A DNA stretch of 64,000 nucleotides from NCBI RefSeq assembly GCF_005280195.1, contig NZ_SZPR01000013.1:1-64000 (forward strand). Direction: 5' to 3'. Below the pieces are notes generated by a model, which had not been told where the DNA came from, made no database searches, and saw only the letters and a list, made by a program, of their open reading frames with translations. Made by a program: the position numbers and the translations under genes. This stretch comes from Streptomyces galbus. GTDB lineage: Bacteria; Actinomycetota; Actinomycetes; Streptomycetales; Streptomycetaceae. This document shows, in pieces, positions 16,251 to 25,398 of the stretch. Within the stretch, counting starts at the first letter, position 1, and each line of letters starts with the position of its first letter.

Positions 16251-17641
16251 GCGCCCCCACCCCCGAGCCGCACGAGATCGTCGAGCGGGCCCTGGAGCTG
16301 TCGCGGGCCGACGGCTGTGTCGTCATCGCCGACGAGGGGTCCACGGCCAACCTGCGCTGGGCCGGCAACGCGCTCACCACGAACGGCGTGACGCGCGGGC
16401 GGACGCTGACCGTCGTCGCGACCGTCGACGGCCGCGAGGGCACCGCCTCGGGCGTGGTGTCGCGCTCCGCCGTGACGGTGGACGAGCTGGAGTCGCTGGT
16501 GCGGGCCGCCGAGGCCGCCGCGCGCGGCGCCGGTTTCGCCGAGGACGCGCAGCCGCTGATCGGCGGGGTGCCGCAGGCGCCGGAGTTCACCGAGCCGCCC
16601 GCGGAGACGTCCTCCGCGGTGTTCGCCGACTTCGCGCCCGCGCTGGGCGAGGCGTTCGCCCGCGCGCGTGCGGGCGGGCGCGAGCTGTACGGCTTCGCCA
16701 ACCACGAGATGGTCTCGACCTACCTGGGCACCTCGACCGGGCTGCGGCTGCGGCACGACCAGCCCACGGGCACGCTGGAGCTCAACGCCAAGTCGCCGGA
16801 CCGCACGCGCTCGGCGTGGGCGGGGCGCTCCACGCGCGACTTCAAGGACGTCGACCCGGCCGCGCTGGACGCCGAGCTCGCCGTCCGCCTGGGCTGGGCG
16901 GAGCGGCGCGTGGACCTGCCCGCCGGGCGGTACGAGACGCTGCTGCCGCCGACGGCCGTGGCGGACCTGCTGATCTACCAGATGTGGTCGGCGTCGGGCC
17001 GGGACGCGGTCGAGGGGCGCACGGTGTTCTCCCGGCCCGGCGGCGGGACCCGGCTCGGCGAGAAGCTGACCGAGCTGCCGCTGACGCTGCGCAGCGACCC
17101 GTACGCGCCGGGGCTGGAGTCGGCGCCGTTCGTCGTCGCGCACTCCTCCGGCGGGGACCAGTCGGTGTTCGACAACGGGCTGCCCGTGCCGGCCACCGAG
17201 TGGATCGCGGACGGCGCCCTGCGGAACCTGGTCACCAGCCGGTTCGCCGCCGCGCTGACGGGGCTGCCGCTGGCGCCCTCGCTGGGCAACCTGATCCTCG
17301 ACGGCGGCGACGACCGCTCGCTGGAGGAGATGGTCGCGGCCACCGAGCGGGGCCTGCTGCTGACCTGCCTGTGGTACATCCGCGAGGTCGACCCGGCCAC
17401 GCTGCTGCTGACGGGGCTCACCCGCGACGGGGTGTACCTCGTCGAGAACGGCGAGGTCACCGGTGAGGTGAACAACTTCCGGTTCAACGAGTCGCCGGTG
17501 GACCTGCTGGGGCGGGCGACCGAGGCCGGGCGCACCGAGAAGACGCTGCCGCGCGAGTGGAGCGACTGGTTCACCCGGGCCGCGATGCCCGCGCTGCGGG
17601 TGCCCGATTTCAATATGAGCTCTGTCAGCCGGGGCGTATAA
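16247..17641 (+). CDS. tldE: TldE/PmbA family protein, TldD partner
   Basis: 464 residues of the PmbA/TldE family: N-terminal domain (about 1-190) and C-terminal barrel domain with SAWAGRSTRDFKDVD, PTAVADLLIYQMWSASGRDAVEGRTVFS, GGTRLGEKLTELPLTLRSDP and a terminal VNNFRFNESPVDLL. TldE lacks the HExxxH metal motif and supports TldD. Coupled to tldD through a 4-nt ATGA overlap. Confidence 0.92.
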   Translation: MSAPTPEPHEIVERALELSRADGCVVIADEGSTANLRWAGNALTTNGVTRGRTLTVVATVDGREGTASGVVSRSAVTVDELESLVRAAEAAARGAGFAEDAQPLIGGVPQAPEFTEPPAETSSAVFADFAPALGEAFARARAGGRELYGFANHEMVSTYLGTSTGLRLRHDQPTGTLELNAKSPDRTRSAWAGRSTRDFKDVDPAALDAELAVRLGWAERRVDLPAGRYETLLPPTAVADLLIYQMWSASGRDAVEGRTVFSRPGGGTRLGEKLTELPLTLRSDPYAPGLESAPFVVAHSSGGDQSVFDNGLPVPATEWIADGALRNLVTSRFAAALTGLPLAPSLGNLILDGGDDRSLEEMVAATERGLLLTCLWYIREVDPATLLLTGLTRDGVYLVENGEVTGEVNNFRFNESPVDLLGRATEAGRTEKTLPREWSDWFTRAAMPALRVPDFNMSSVSRGV

Positions 17642-17706
17642 CCTCGTAGGCGTTCACCGACGGGCGGCGGTCGCCGCCCGGGACCATCCAAGGAGACACG
17701 AGAACC

Positions 17707-18975
17707 GTGACGGACATCGTCGACGAGCTGAAGTGGCGGGGCCTGTTCGCCCTGTCCACCGACGAGGACGCCTTGCGCAAGGCGCTCGCGGACGGTCCCG
17801 TCACGTTCTATTGCGGCTTCGACCCGACCGCGCCCTCCCTGCACGTCGGACACCTGGTGCAGGTGCTCACCGTGCGCCGCCTCCAGCAGGCCGGGCACCG
17901 GCCGCTGGCGCTGGTGGGCGGCGCGACGGGTCTGATCGGCGACCCCCGCCCGACGGCGGAGCGCACGCTGAACGACCCGGAGACGGTGGCCGGCTGGGTC
18001 GGCCGGCTGCGCTCCCAGATCGAGCCGTTCCTGTCCTTCGAGGGCGAGAACGCCGCCGTGATGGTGAACAACCTCGACTGGACCGCGGGGCTGTCCGCGA
18101 TCGAGTTCCTGCGGGACGTCGGCAAGCACTTCCGTGTCAACAAGATGCTGACGAAGGACTCCGTGGCCCGCCGCCTGGAGTCCGACCAGGGCATCAGCTA
18201 CACGGAGTTCAGCTACCAGATCCTGCAGGGCATGGACTTCCTCCAGCTCTACCGGCGCTACGGCTGCACGCTCCAGCAGGGCGGCAGCGACCAGTGGGGC
18301 AACCTCACGGCCGGCCTGGACCTGATCCACCGCCTGGAGCCGGACGCGAGCGTGCACGCGCTGGCCACGCCGCTGATGACGAAGGCCGACGGCACCAAGT
18401 TCGGCAAGACCGAGGGCGGCGCGGTCTGGCTGGACCCGGAGATGACGACGCCGTACGCGTTCTACCAGTTCTGGCTGAACGTGGACGACCGGGACATCTC
18501 GCGGTACGCGCGCATCCTGTCCTTCCGCTCCCGCGAGGAGCTGGAGGAGCTGGAGCGGCAGACCGAGGAGCGTCCGCAGGCCCGGGCCGCGCAGCGCGCG
18601 CTGGCCGAGGAGCTGACGACGCTGGTGCACGGCGCCGACCAGACCGCCGCGGTGATCGCCGCGTCGAGGGCGCTGTTCGGCCAGGGCGAGCTGGCGGAGC
18701 TGGACGAGCGGACGCTGGCCGCGGCGCTGTCGGAGGTGCCGCACGTCAAGGTCGCCGAGCCGGCGCCCGTGGTGGACCTGCTCGCGGAGGTGGGCCTGGT
18801 CGCCAGCAAGTCCGCGGCGCGGCGGACCGTGAAGGAGGGCGGGGCCTACGTGAACAACGTGAAGGTCACCGCCGAGGACGCGGTGCCGTCGGCCGGGGAC
18901 CTGCTGTACGGCCGGTGGCTGGTGCTGCGGCGCGGCAAGAAGAACCTGGCGGCCGTCGAGGTCACCGGGGCGTAG
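17707..18975 (+). CDS. tyrS: Tyrosine--tRNA ligase
   Basis: 422 residues, class I aminoacyl-tRNA synthetase. It has the HIGH-type motif HVGH (residues 46-49), the tyrosine pocket YTEFSYQILQGMDFLQLYRRYGC, QGGSDQWGN, the KMSKS-type KFGKT in DGTKFGKTEGG, and a C-terminal S4 RNA-binding domain (about 355-420, SKSAARRTVKEGGAYVNN). GTG 17707 with AAGGAGA upstream. No T-box leader is seen in the 65-bp gap to tldE. A strong terminator follows. Confidence 0.97.
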   Translation: MTDIVDELKWRGLFALSTDEDALRKALADGPVTFYCGFDPTAPSLHVGHLVQVLTVRRLQQAGHRPLALVGGATGLIGDPRPTAERTLNDPETVAGWVGRLRSQIEPFLSFEGENAAVMVNNLDWTAGLSAIEFLRDVGKHFRVNKMLTKDSVARRLESDQGISYTEFSYQILQGMDFLQLYRRYGCTLQQGGSDQWGNLTAGLDLIHRLEPDASVHALATPLMTKADGTKFGKTEGGAVWLDPEMTTPYAFYQFWLNVDDRDISRYARILSFRSREELEELERQTEERPQARAAQRALAEELTTLVHGADQTAAVIAASRALFGQGELAELDERTLAAALSEVPHVKVAEPAPVVDLLAEVGLVASKSAARRTVKEGGAYVNNVKVTAEDAVPSAGDLLYGRWLVLRRGKKNLAAVEVTGA

Positions 18976-18998
18976 ATCACCGGTACCGCTGTCGCAAG

Positions 18999-19044
18999 GG
19001 CGCGGGGCGGGTGCGGGCTCAGGGCCGCGCACCCGCCCCGCGCC
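18999..19044. terminator. Strong terminator after tyrS, between convergent genes
   Basis: A 16-17-bp perfect stem (GCGCGGGGCGGGTGCG at 19000-19015 and its complement at 19028-19043) with a 12-nt loop, 24 bp after the tyrS stop and 18 bp from the end of the converging gene; it can act in both directions. Confidence 0.85.
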
Positions 19045-19062
19045 GCTGACGGGCGCCGGCGC

Positions 19063-19344
19063 TCAGGCCCGTTGCTGCTTGCGCTTGCCCAGCGTGGCCA
19101 TGTACGCCATGTCGCCCAGGCCGACGATGATGACCGCCGCGATGAGCTGGAAGATGTGGCGGCTCCAGTCGATGCCGGGGGTCGCCTCGACACCGAACGC
19201 GCGGGCGATGGCGTTGCCCACGATCGCGCCCAGCATGCCGAAGATCGTGGTCAGCCACAGCGGACTGTGCTGCTTGCCGGGGATGATCGCCTTGGCGATG
19301 AGGCCCAGTACGAATCCCACGATGATCGCCCACAACCAGCCCAT
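19063..19344 (-). CDS. GlsB/YeaQ/YmgE family stress-response membrane protein
   Basis: 93 residues with three membrane segments (about 3-22, 30-50, 65-85). The Gly-rich helices IIVGFVLGLIAKAIIPG and GMLGAIVGNAIA are the signature of the transglycosylase-associated (GlsB/YeaQ) family, found as stress-induced inner-membrane proteins of unknown mechanism. The middle loop (GVEATPGIDWSRH) is unusually long for the family and the C-terminus is basic (GKRKQQRA). ATG 19344 has GGAGGCAGCC upstream. Monocistronic. Confidence 0.9.
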   Translation of the reverse strand: MGWLWAIIVGFVLGLIAKAIIPGKQHSPLWLTTIFGMLGAIVGNAIARAFGVEATPGIDWSRHIFQLIAAVIIVGLGDMAYMATLGKRKQQRA

Positions 19345-19542
19345 GGCTGCCTCCTCGTCGGCTCAGGGGTGAGCAGTGCCCCCAGTCTGGTTCCGCGGGC
19401 CGTACGCCGCATGCCGGGTACCGCCGTACGCGGGACGGCGCAGCCGGCTCGCCCGGCGGGGAGGCGACCCGGTCTCGAAGGCGGCCCAGCCCGGGCGTAC
19501 CGTGGAGGGGCAGGGCGCGACGCGGGCGGATGGTGGAATGTG

Positions 19543-19947
19543 ATGCGGAAGCAGGGTGGCGGGACCGGCGTCCAGGTGTTCCGGATCACCGGGGCCCGGC
19601 AGGGGCTGCAGGAGGACGTGCGCGGACGGCAGCGGCGGTACGTCATCTCGATGACGGTCCGTACGCTGGCGGTGATCCTCGCGGCGTCGCTGTGGAACGT
19701 CGAACGGCACGTGGCGCTGGTGGCGTTGGTGCTGGGTGCGGTCCTGCCGTACATCGCGGTGGTGATCGCGAACGCCGGACGGGAGAACGCGCCGGGGATG
19801 CCCACGACGTTCGTGCCCACGCCGCTGCCGCTGGGTGCGCCGCGCGCGCTGCCGGGGTCGTCGGCCGGGACCGTGCCCGGGGGTGCGCGTCCGCAGCCGG
19901 GATCCGTCCCGGAGGACGGGACGGGTGAGCCGGCCGAGCGGCCCTGA
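19543..19947 (+). CDS. DUF3099 domain-containing membrane protein
   Basis: 134 residues. VFRITGARQGLQEDVRGRQRRYVISM followed by two membrane helices (about 45-62 and 66-88) is the actinobacterial DUF3099 arrangement; the last 45 residues are Pro/Gly-rich and disordered. Function unknown. ATG 19543 is chosen; GTG 19540 directly before it is an alternative. No clear operon partner. Confidence 0.85.
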   Translation: MRKQGGGTGVQVFRITGARQGLQEDVRGRQRRYVISMTVRTLAVILAASLWNVERHVALVALVLGAVLPYIAVVIANAGRENAPGMPTTFVPTPLPLGAPRALPGSSAGTVPGGARPQPGSVPEDGTGEPAERP

Positions 19948-20037
19948 GCCGGACGCGTGCGAAGCTCAAGAAAAGCTCAGATCCAATCATGTGGTTGAGG
20001 TCCCCCGGGGACGGTCGGCCGTGACATACTGCGTACG

Positions 20038-20104
20038 CGCTCCGCATCCCCCGTCGGAGCGACGGACCGACGCCGGGCAGCTCCCCCCGTGGCTGCTCGG
20101 CGTC
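20038..20104 (+). ncRNA. Two consecutive hairpins, possible structured leader or small RNA
   Basis: Hairpin 1 is CGCTCCG/CGGAGCG (20038-20044/20055-20061, perfect). Hairpin 2 is GACGCCGGGCAGC with GCTGCTCGGCGTC (20069-20081/20092-20104, 13 bp with one G:U), followed by GCCTTTGTGTG. They lie just behind a -10-like CATACT (20025-20030) and 90 bp before the next start codon. They may be a 5' leader that attenuates the zinc-protein gene, or a short terminated RNA. The structure is seen; transcription is inferred. Confidence 0.35.
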
Positions 20105-20196
20105 GCCTTTGTGTGCGGGGATGTTCGGAAGTGATCATGTGGGCGGGGAGTGCGAGTGGGCGGGACGCAGGGCGTGCGCAGGGGCGGAGCGAAGCG

Positions 20197-20415
20197 GTGA
20201 GTGACGAGACCCCGGTCTGTTCCGCCAAGGGCTGCCGCACCGCCGCGGTGTGGGTGCTGGCCTGGAACAACCCGAAGATCCACACCCCGGAGCGCCGCAA
20301 GACGTGGCTGGCGTGCGAGGAGCACCGCGAGCACCTGTCGCAGTTCCTCGGGGTGCGGGGCTTCCTCAAGGACGTGGTGCGGTTCGAGGACTGGCGGGAG
20401 CCGGAGACCTCCTGA
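20197..20415 (+). CDS. Small conserved Cys/His protein, possible zinc binder
   Basis: 72 residues. A CSAKGC pair near the start and CEEHREHL near the middle give C-x4-C ... C-x2-H-x2-H, a plausible zinc site; the rest is a mixed Trp-rich core (VWVLAWNNP, KTWLACEEH). I know similar small Streptomyces proteins but no proven function. GTG 20197 fits the conserved N-terminus (SDETPVC); ATG 20138 would add 20 low-complexity residues. Its stop is 3 bp from the end of moaA on the other strand. Confidence 0.75.
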   Translation: MSDETPVCSAKGCRTAAVWVLAWNNPKIHTPERRKTWLACEEHREHLSQFLGVRGFLKDVVRFEDWREPETS

Positions 20416-20418
20416 GGC

Positions 20419-21408
20419 TCAGCCGCCGATCGCCGACATCGGGCGGTCGGGCTGGACGAACGACGGGTCGTCGAGGCCGGCGCCCGCCTTCTTGCCCCAC
20501 ATCGCCAGCCGCCACAGGCGGGCTATCTCCTCGTCGGGGGCGCCGGAGCGGAGCGCCGCGCGCAGGTCCGTCTCCTCGCGGGCGAACAGGCAGGTGCGGA
20601 CCTGGCCGTCGGCCGTGAGGCGGGTGCGGTCGCAGGCCGCGCAGAACGGGCGGGTGACGGAGGCGATGACCCCGACGACGTGCGGGCCGCCGTCCACCAG
20701 CCAGCGTTCCGCCGGCGCCGAGCCGCGCTTCTCCTCGCCCTCGGGGGTGAGGGTGAAGCGGGTGCGCAGGGAGGCGAGGATGTCGCCGGCGGTGACCATG
20801 CCGTCGCGCTTCCAGCCGTGCTGGGCGTCCAGCGGCATCTGCTCGATGAAGCGCAGCTCGTAGTCGTGGTCGATCGCCCAGGCGAGCAGGTCGGGGGCCT
20901 CGTCGTCGTTCAGTCCGGGCATCAGGACCGCGTTGACCTTGACCGGGGTCAGGCCCGCCTCGCGGGCGGCCTCCAGGCCGGCGAGGACGTCCTGGTGGCG
21001 GTCGCGGCGGGTGAGGGTCTTGAAGACGTCGGGGCGCAGGGTGTCCAGCGAGACGTTGACCCGGTCCAGGCCGGCCGCCTTCAGGGCCGTCGCCGTGCGG
21101 CGCAGGCCGATGCCGTTGGTCGTCAGGGACATCCGGGGGCGGGGCGTCAGGGCGGCCACCCGCTCGACGATGCCGACCAGGCCGGGCCGCAGCAGGGGTT
21201 CGCCGCCGGTGAAGCGGACCTCCTCGATGCCGAGGGTGCGCACGGCGACGTCGATGAGGCGGACGATCTCGTCGTCGGTGAGGAGGTCGGGCTTGGCCAG
21301 CCACTGCAGGCCCTCCTCGGGCATGCAGTACGTGCAGCGCAGGTTGCACCGGTCGGTCAGCGAGACCCTCAGGTCGGTGGCCACCCGGCCGTAGGTGTCG
21401 ATGAGCAC
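20419..21408 (-). CDS. moaA: GTP 3',8-cyclase MoaA
   Basis: 329 residues, radical SAM enzyme that rearranges GTP in the first step of molybdenum cofactor synthesis. The N-terminal cluster motif is C21-x3-C25-x2-C28 (DRCNLRCTYC). The second C-terminal 4Fe-4S site is visible as FCAACDRTRLTADGQVRTCLF, and the chain ends in the essential GG tail (SAIGG). GTG 21408 is preceded by GGAGGGGG. No other moa genes are adjacent. Confidence 0.96.
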   Translation of the reverse strand: MLIDTYGRVATDLRVSLTDRCNLRCTYCMPEEGLQWLAKPDLLTDDEIVRLIDVAVRTLGIEEVRFTGGEPLLRPGLVGIVERVAALTPRPRMSLTTNGIGLRRTATALKAAGLDRVNVSLDTLRPDVFKTLTRRDRHQDVLAGLEAAREAGLTPVKVNAVLMPGLNDDEAPDLLAWAIDHDYELRFIEQMPLDAQHGWKRDGMVTAGDILASLRTRFTLTPEGEEKRGSAPAERWLVDGGPHVVGVIASVTRPFCAACDRTRLTADGQVRTCLFAREETDLRAALRSGAPDEEIARLWRLAMWGKKAGAGLDDPSFVQPDRPMSAIGG

Positions 21409-21505
21409 GTGGGCCCCCTCCCTCGTCGCGAACGTCGTCTTCCGGCACCTGCGAGCCTACGTGACGGCACCGACAACGACAGTTCCCGATCCCACAGGTA
21501 CGACA

Positions 21506-21537
21506 CGGCCGCGTCGTAGGGACCTACGACGCGGCCG
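21506..21537 (-). terminator. Terminator after the symporter operon
   Basis: Perfect 15-bp stem CGGCCGCGTCGTAGG / CCTACGACGCGGCCG separated by 2 nt (so a 4-nt loop in practice), 25 bp downstream of the symporter stop and upstream of moaA, which runs in the same direction. Confidence 0.8.
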
Positions 21538-21562
21538 CGCGCGGAAGTTCCGCCGGGTGCGC

Positions 21563-23191
21563 TCAGTGGGCGCCGGTCCCGGTCAGGGAGCGGACCTCCA
21601 GTTCGGCGTACTTGCCGGTGTCGGGCTCCTCCTTGGACAGCAGGGTGCCGACGATGCCCAGCAGGAAGCCGACGGGGATGGAGATGATGCCGGGGTTCTC
21701 CAGCGGGAACCAGTGGAAGTCGACGTCCGGGAACATCGAGGTCGGCTTGCCGGAGACGACCGGGGAGAACAGCACCAGGCCGACCGCGGTGACCAGGCCG
21801 CCGTAGATCGACCACAGGGCCCCGGAGGTGGTGAACCGCTTCCAGAACAGGCTGTAGAGGATCGTCGGCAGGTTGGCGGAGGCGGCGACCGCGAAGGCGA
21901 GGGCGACGAGGCCGGCCACGTTCAGGTCGCGGGCCAGGGCGCCCAGCAGGATCGAGACCGCGCCGATGCCGACGGTCGCCCAGCGGGCCGCGCCGATCTC
22001 CTGCTTCTCGGTGGCCCGGCCCTTCTTGATGACGTTCGCGTAGATGTCGTGGGCGAACGACGAGGACGAGGCGAGCGTGAGGCCCGCGACGACCGCGAGG
22101 ATCGTGGCGAAGGCGACCGCGGAGATGGTGGCCAGCAGGACGGCGCCCCAGTTGGAGTCGACGCCGCCGAGGTGCAGGGCGAGCAGCGGGGCGGCCGTGT
22201 TGCCCGCCTTGTTGGACGCGATGATCTCGTCCGGCTTGATCAGGGCGGCGGCGCCGAAGCCGAGCGCGAGGGTCATCAGGTAGAAGGCGCCGATCAGGCC
22301 GATGGCCCAGATGACCGACTTCCGGGCGGCCTTGGCGGTGGGCACCGTGTAGAAGCGGATCAGGATGTGCGGCAGGCCCGCGGTGCCCAGGACCAGGGCG
22401 ATGCCCAGGGAGATGAAGTCCAGCTTGGTGGTGCCGGTGGCGCCGTACTTCAGGCCGGGCTCCAGGAAGGCGGCGCCCTTGCCGCTGTTGTCGGCGGCCG
22501 AGCCGAGCAGGTCCGAGACGTTGAAGTCGAACTTCAGCAGGACCAGGAAGGTCAGCAGCAGCGCGCCCGCGATGAGCAGCACCGCCTTGACCATCTGGAC
22601 CCAGGTGGTGCCCTTCATGCCGCCGATGGTGACGTACACGATCATCAGCACGCCGACCAGCGCCACGATGCCGATCTTGCCGCCGTCGCTGGTGATGCCG
22701 AGCAGCAGCGAGACGAGCACGCCCGCGCCGGCCATCTGCGCGAGCAGGTAGAAGATCGACACGACGATGGTGGAGGTGCCGGCCGCCGTGCGCACGGGGC
22801 GCTGGCGCATGCGGTACGCCAGGACGTCGCCCATGGTGTACCGGCCGGAGTTGCGCAGCGGCTCGGCGACCAGGAGCAGTGCGACGAGCCAGGCGACCAG
22901 GAAGCCGATGGAGTACAGGAACCCGTCGTAGCCGAAGAGGGCGATGGCGCCGGCGATGCCGAGGAAGGACGCGGCGGACATGTAGTCGCCGGAGACGGCG
23001 AGTCCGTTCTGGAAGCCGGTGAACTGCCGTCCGCCGGCGTAGAAGTCGGCGGCGTCCTTGGTCTGGCGGCCGGCCCACACGGTGATGACGAGGGTCGCGA
23101 GGACGAACACGGCGAACAGGCTGATGATCAGCCCCCGGTGCTCACTGGCCTCTCCGGCGGCGAGCAGGGTGTGCTGCTGTGCGGGGCTCAT
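21563..23191 (-). CDS. Sodium:solute symporter, cation/acetate (ActP/MctC-like)
   Basis: 542 residues, 13 or so membrane segments of the sodium:solute symporter family. Typical segments are KDAADFYAGGRQFTGFQNGLAVSGDYMSAASFLG near residue 40-75, YRMRQRPVRTAAG, and GGMKGTTWVQMVKA. The wording matches ActP/MctC monocarboxylate transporters (acetate, pyruvate, propionate). It is preceded by a DUF485 gene with a 4-nt overlap, the same arrangement as yjcH-actP in E. coli. ATG 23191. Confidence 0.93.
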   Translation of the reverse strand: MSPAQQHTLLAAGEASEHRGLIISLFAVFVLATLVITVWAGRQTKDAADFYAGGRQFTGFQNGLAVSGDYMSAASFLGIAGAIALFGYDGFLYSIGFLVAWLVALLLVAEPLRNSGRYTMGDVLAYRMRQRPVRTAAGTSTIVVSIFYLLAQMAGAGVLVSLLLGITSDGGKIGIVALVGVLMIVYVTIGGMKGTTWVQMVKAVLLIAGALLLTFLVLLKFDFNVSDLLGSAADNSGKGAAFLEPGLKYGATGTTKLDFISLGIALVLGTAGLPHILIRFYTVPTAKAARKSVIWAIGLIGAFYLMTLALGFGAAALIKPDEIIASNKAGNTAAPLLALHLGGVDSNWGAVLLATISAVAFATILAVVAGLTLASSSSFAHDIYANVIKKGRATEKQEIGAARWATVGIGAVSILLGALARDLNVAGLVALAFAVAASANLPTILYSLFWKRFTTSGALWSIYGGLVTAVGLVLFSPVVSGKPTSMFPDVDFHWFPLENPGIISIPVGFLLGIVGTLLSKEEPDTGKYAELEVRSLTGTGAH

Positions 23192-23544
23192 GCGCCGCCC
23201 TCCATCCGGGACTTGATGGCCTCGGCCTGCGGGTCGAGCCGGGCGGCGGCGCGGCGCGCGTACCACCAGGCGATGAGGAAGGTCGTGAGGAACTGTGCGA
23301 GGCCCAGCACGAGGGCCACGTTGACGTTGCCGGCCACCTTGGTGCCCATGAAGTCGCCGGCGTAGTTGGACAGCAGGACGTACAGCAGGTACCAGGCGAT
23401 GAAGGCGAACGTCAGCGGAAAGGCGAACGAGCGGTGCGTGCGGCGCAGTTCACCGAACTCCGCGCTCTCCTGCACCGCGACGAACTCCTCGGCGGAGGGG
23501 AGTTGGGCTGGGGTTCTCGAGGGGGGCGGTGTCTCGGTGGCCAC
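23188..23544 (-). CDS. DUF485 domain membrane protein, symporter partner
   Basis: 118 residues, with the DUF485 core ESAEFGELRRTHRSFAFPLTFAFIAWYLLYVLLSNYAGDFM (quoted in part: FGELRRTHRSFAFPLTFAF) and two membrane helices (about 42-63 and 76-96). Proteins of this type are encoded directly before acetate-type symporters and are thought to assist them. GTG 23544 with AGGAGA; its stop overlaps the symporter start (ATGA). Confidence 0.9.
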   Translation of the reverse strand: MATETPPPSRTPAQLPSAEEFVAVQESAEFGELRRTHRSFAFPLTFAFIAWYLLYVLLSNYAGDFMGTKVAGNVNVALVLGLAQFLTTFLIAWWYARRAAARLDPQAEAIKSRMEGGA

Positions 23545-23689
23545 GGAGTCTCCTCGTGTTGCGGCTGGGCTGGAATCCGGGGGCTCGACGGTCCTCGGGC
23601 TCCCTGTTCAACGTCACGGCGCCGCGGATGGACCGGTTCAACGCGTCCGGGTTCTTTCGCAAGTGCGTGCACGAGATCGCCGTAAGTCA

Positions 23690-23719
23690 TTGCTGGCCAG
23701 CGACCGCGGGAGATAGCTT
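23690..23719 (+). promoter_or_regulatory. Housekeeping-type promoter of the subtilase gene
   Basis: TTGCTG (23690-23695), 18-bp spacer, TAGCTT (23714-23719). This resembles the HrdB consensus TTGACA-N17/18-TAGPuPuT. It would give a leader of about 75 nt before ATG 23804. Confidence 0.5.
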
Positions 23720-23803
23720 CGGTGCCTGCACCACCCGTCATGTACCTGCCCGAGCACACCTGCGTCTCGGGCCGGTTTCGTTTCAGGATGATGTGGAGAC
23801 CCC

Positions 23804-25339
23804 ATGGCTCATCTGCCTTCCAGACGCCGACTCGCCCTCGCGGTGCCGGTCGTGCTGTCCCTGACCGCCTCCCTCGGCTTCCTGCCGGCGGCGGCCTCGG
23901 CGGCCCCGGCCACGACCTCCGCCACGCAGGCGGCGGACGCCGGAACGCTGGCGTACGTCGTCAACACCAAGGTGGACCACCGCACGATCGAGTCGGTGAA
24001 GAAGGCGATCGCCGCGGCCGACGGCACCGTCGTCGCCACGTACGACAAGATCGGCGTGATCGTCGTGCACTCCGCCAACCCCTCCTTCGGCGCGCAGATA
24101 CGCGCGGTGCGCGGGGTGCAGTCGGCGGGTGCCACGCGGACCTCGCCGCTGAGCCCCGCGGGGACCACGGACGAGGGCGCGGCGCAGCCCCTGTCGAAGG
24201 CCGAGGCCGCGAAGGCCGCCGCCGCGTCGGCCGCGGCGGGCCAGAGCGAGCCGCTCGAGGCCGACCAGTGGGACCTGCGCGCGATAGGCGCCGACAAGGC
24301 GGCCGAGATCAACCCCGGCAGCAGCAAGGTCACCGTCGCGGTGATCGACACCGGTGTGGACGACACCCACCCGGACCTCGCGCCGAACTTCTCGGCGTCC
24401 CAGTCGGCCAACTGCGTCGGCGGTGTCGCGGACACCACCCCGGGCGCCTGGCGGCCCTACAACCCGACCGAGGACTACCACGGCACGCACGTCGCCGGTG
24501 AGATAGCCGCGGCCCGCAACGGCATCGGCGTGGCCGGTGTCGCGCCCGGCGTGAAGGTCGCCGGCATCAAGGTCAGCGACCCGACGAACGGCCTGTTCTA
24601 CCCGGAGAACGTGGTCTGCGCGTTCGTGTTCGCCGCCGACCACGGCGTGGAGATCACGAACAACAGCTACTACGTGGACCCGTGGCTGTACAACTGCATG
24701 GACGACCCGGACCAGCGGGCCATCGTCGACGCGGTCAACCGGGCCCAGCTCTACGCCCAGCGCAAGGGCACGCTCAACCTGGCGTCCGCGGGCAACTCCG
24801 CCGACGACCTGGACTCCGACGCGATCGTGGACGACAGCAGCCCCGACGACGCGACGCCGGTGACCCGCACGATCGACCCGCACGAGTGCTTCGACGTGCC
24901 GACCCAGCTGCCGGGCGTGGTCACGGTGAGCGCGACGGGCGTCAAGAACGACAAGTCGTACTACTCGTCGTACGGCTACGGCGTGATCGACGTGGCCGCG
25001 CCGGGCGGTGACCGGCTGTACCAGATCCCGACGGACACCCCGTCGGCCAACGGCCGCATCCTGTCCACGATGCCGGGCGGCGGGTACGGCTGGCTCCAGG
25101 GCACCTCGATGGCCTCGCCGCACGCGGCGGGCGTCGCGGCGCTGCTGAAGTCCAAGCACCCGTGGGCGACCCCGGCGCAGCTCCAGGCGCTGCTGAAGGC
25201 GCAGGCGGTCAACCCGGGCTGCCCCGCGTCGTACGACCAGGACGGCAACGGCACGCAGGACGCGACCTGCGTGGGCAACAAGCGCGTCAACGGCTTCTAC
25301 GGCTGGGGCATCGTCAACGCGCTGCGGGCCGTCAAGTAA
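23804..25339 (+). CDS. Secreted S8 family serine peptidase (subtilase)
   Basis: 511 residues. A signal peptide (RRRLALAVPVVLSLTASLG, cleavage near ASA-AP, residue 34), an I9-like propeptide (about 48-105, TLAYVVNTKVDH), an Ala-rich linker, and the peptidase domain. The catalytic triad is D182 (DTGVD), H226 (HGTHVAG) and S435 (GTSMASP), and the oxyanion Asn is in NNSYY. Mature protein should degrade extracellular protein. ATG 23804 has TGGAGA upstream; promoter and terminator flank it, so it is monocistronic. Confidence 0.95.
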   Translation: MAHLPSRRRLALAVPVVLSLTASLGFLPAAASAAPATTSATQAADAGTLAYVVNTKVDHRTIESVKKAIAAADGTVVATYDKIGVIVVHSANPSFGAQIRAVRGVQSAGATRTSPLSPAGTTDEGAAQPLSKAEAAKAAAASAAAGQSEPLEADQWDLRAIGADKAAEINPGSSKVTVAVIDTGVDDTHPDLAPNFSASQSANCVGGVADTTPGAWRPYNPTEDYHGTHVAGEIAAARNGIGVAGVAPGVKVAGIKVSDPTNGLFYPENVVCAFVFAADHGVEITNNSYYVDPWLYNCMDDPDQRAIVDAVNRAQLYAQRKGTLNLASAGNSADDLDSDAIVDDSSPDDATPVTRTIDPHECFDVPTQLPGVVTVSATGVKNDKSYYSSYGYGVIDVAAPGGDRLYQIPTDTPSANGRILSTMPGGGYGWLQGTSMASPHAAGVAALLKSKHPWATPAQLQALLKAQAVNPGCPASYDQDGNGTQDATCVGNKRVNGFYGWGIVNALRAVK

Positions 25340-25357
25340 TCGGTCCAGCGGAGGGGC

Positions 25358-25385
25358 GGGGCCGGACGGGAGACCGTCCGGCCCC
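25358..25385 (+). terminator. Terminator of the subtilase gene
   Basis: Perfect 12-bp stem GGGGCCGGACGG / CCGTCCGGCCCC with a GAGA tetraloop, 18 bp after the stop. Confidence 0.85.
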
Positions 25386-25398
25386 TTCTGCCGTCCAT

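Noticed and set aside
17642..17706. T-box leader before tyrS
   Set aside because: Only 65 bp, without specifier loop or the T-box sequence.
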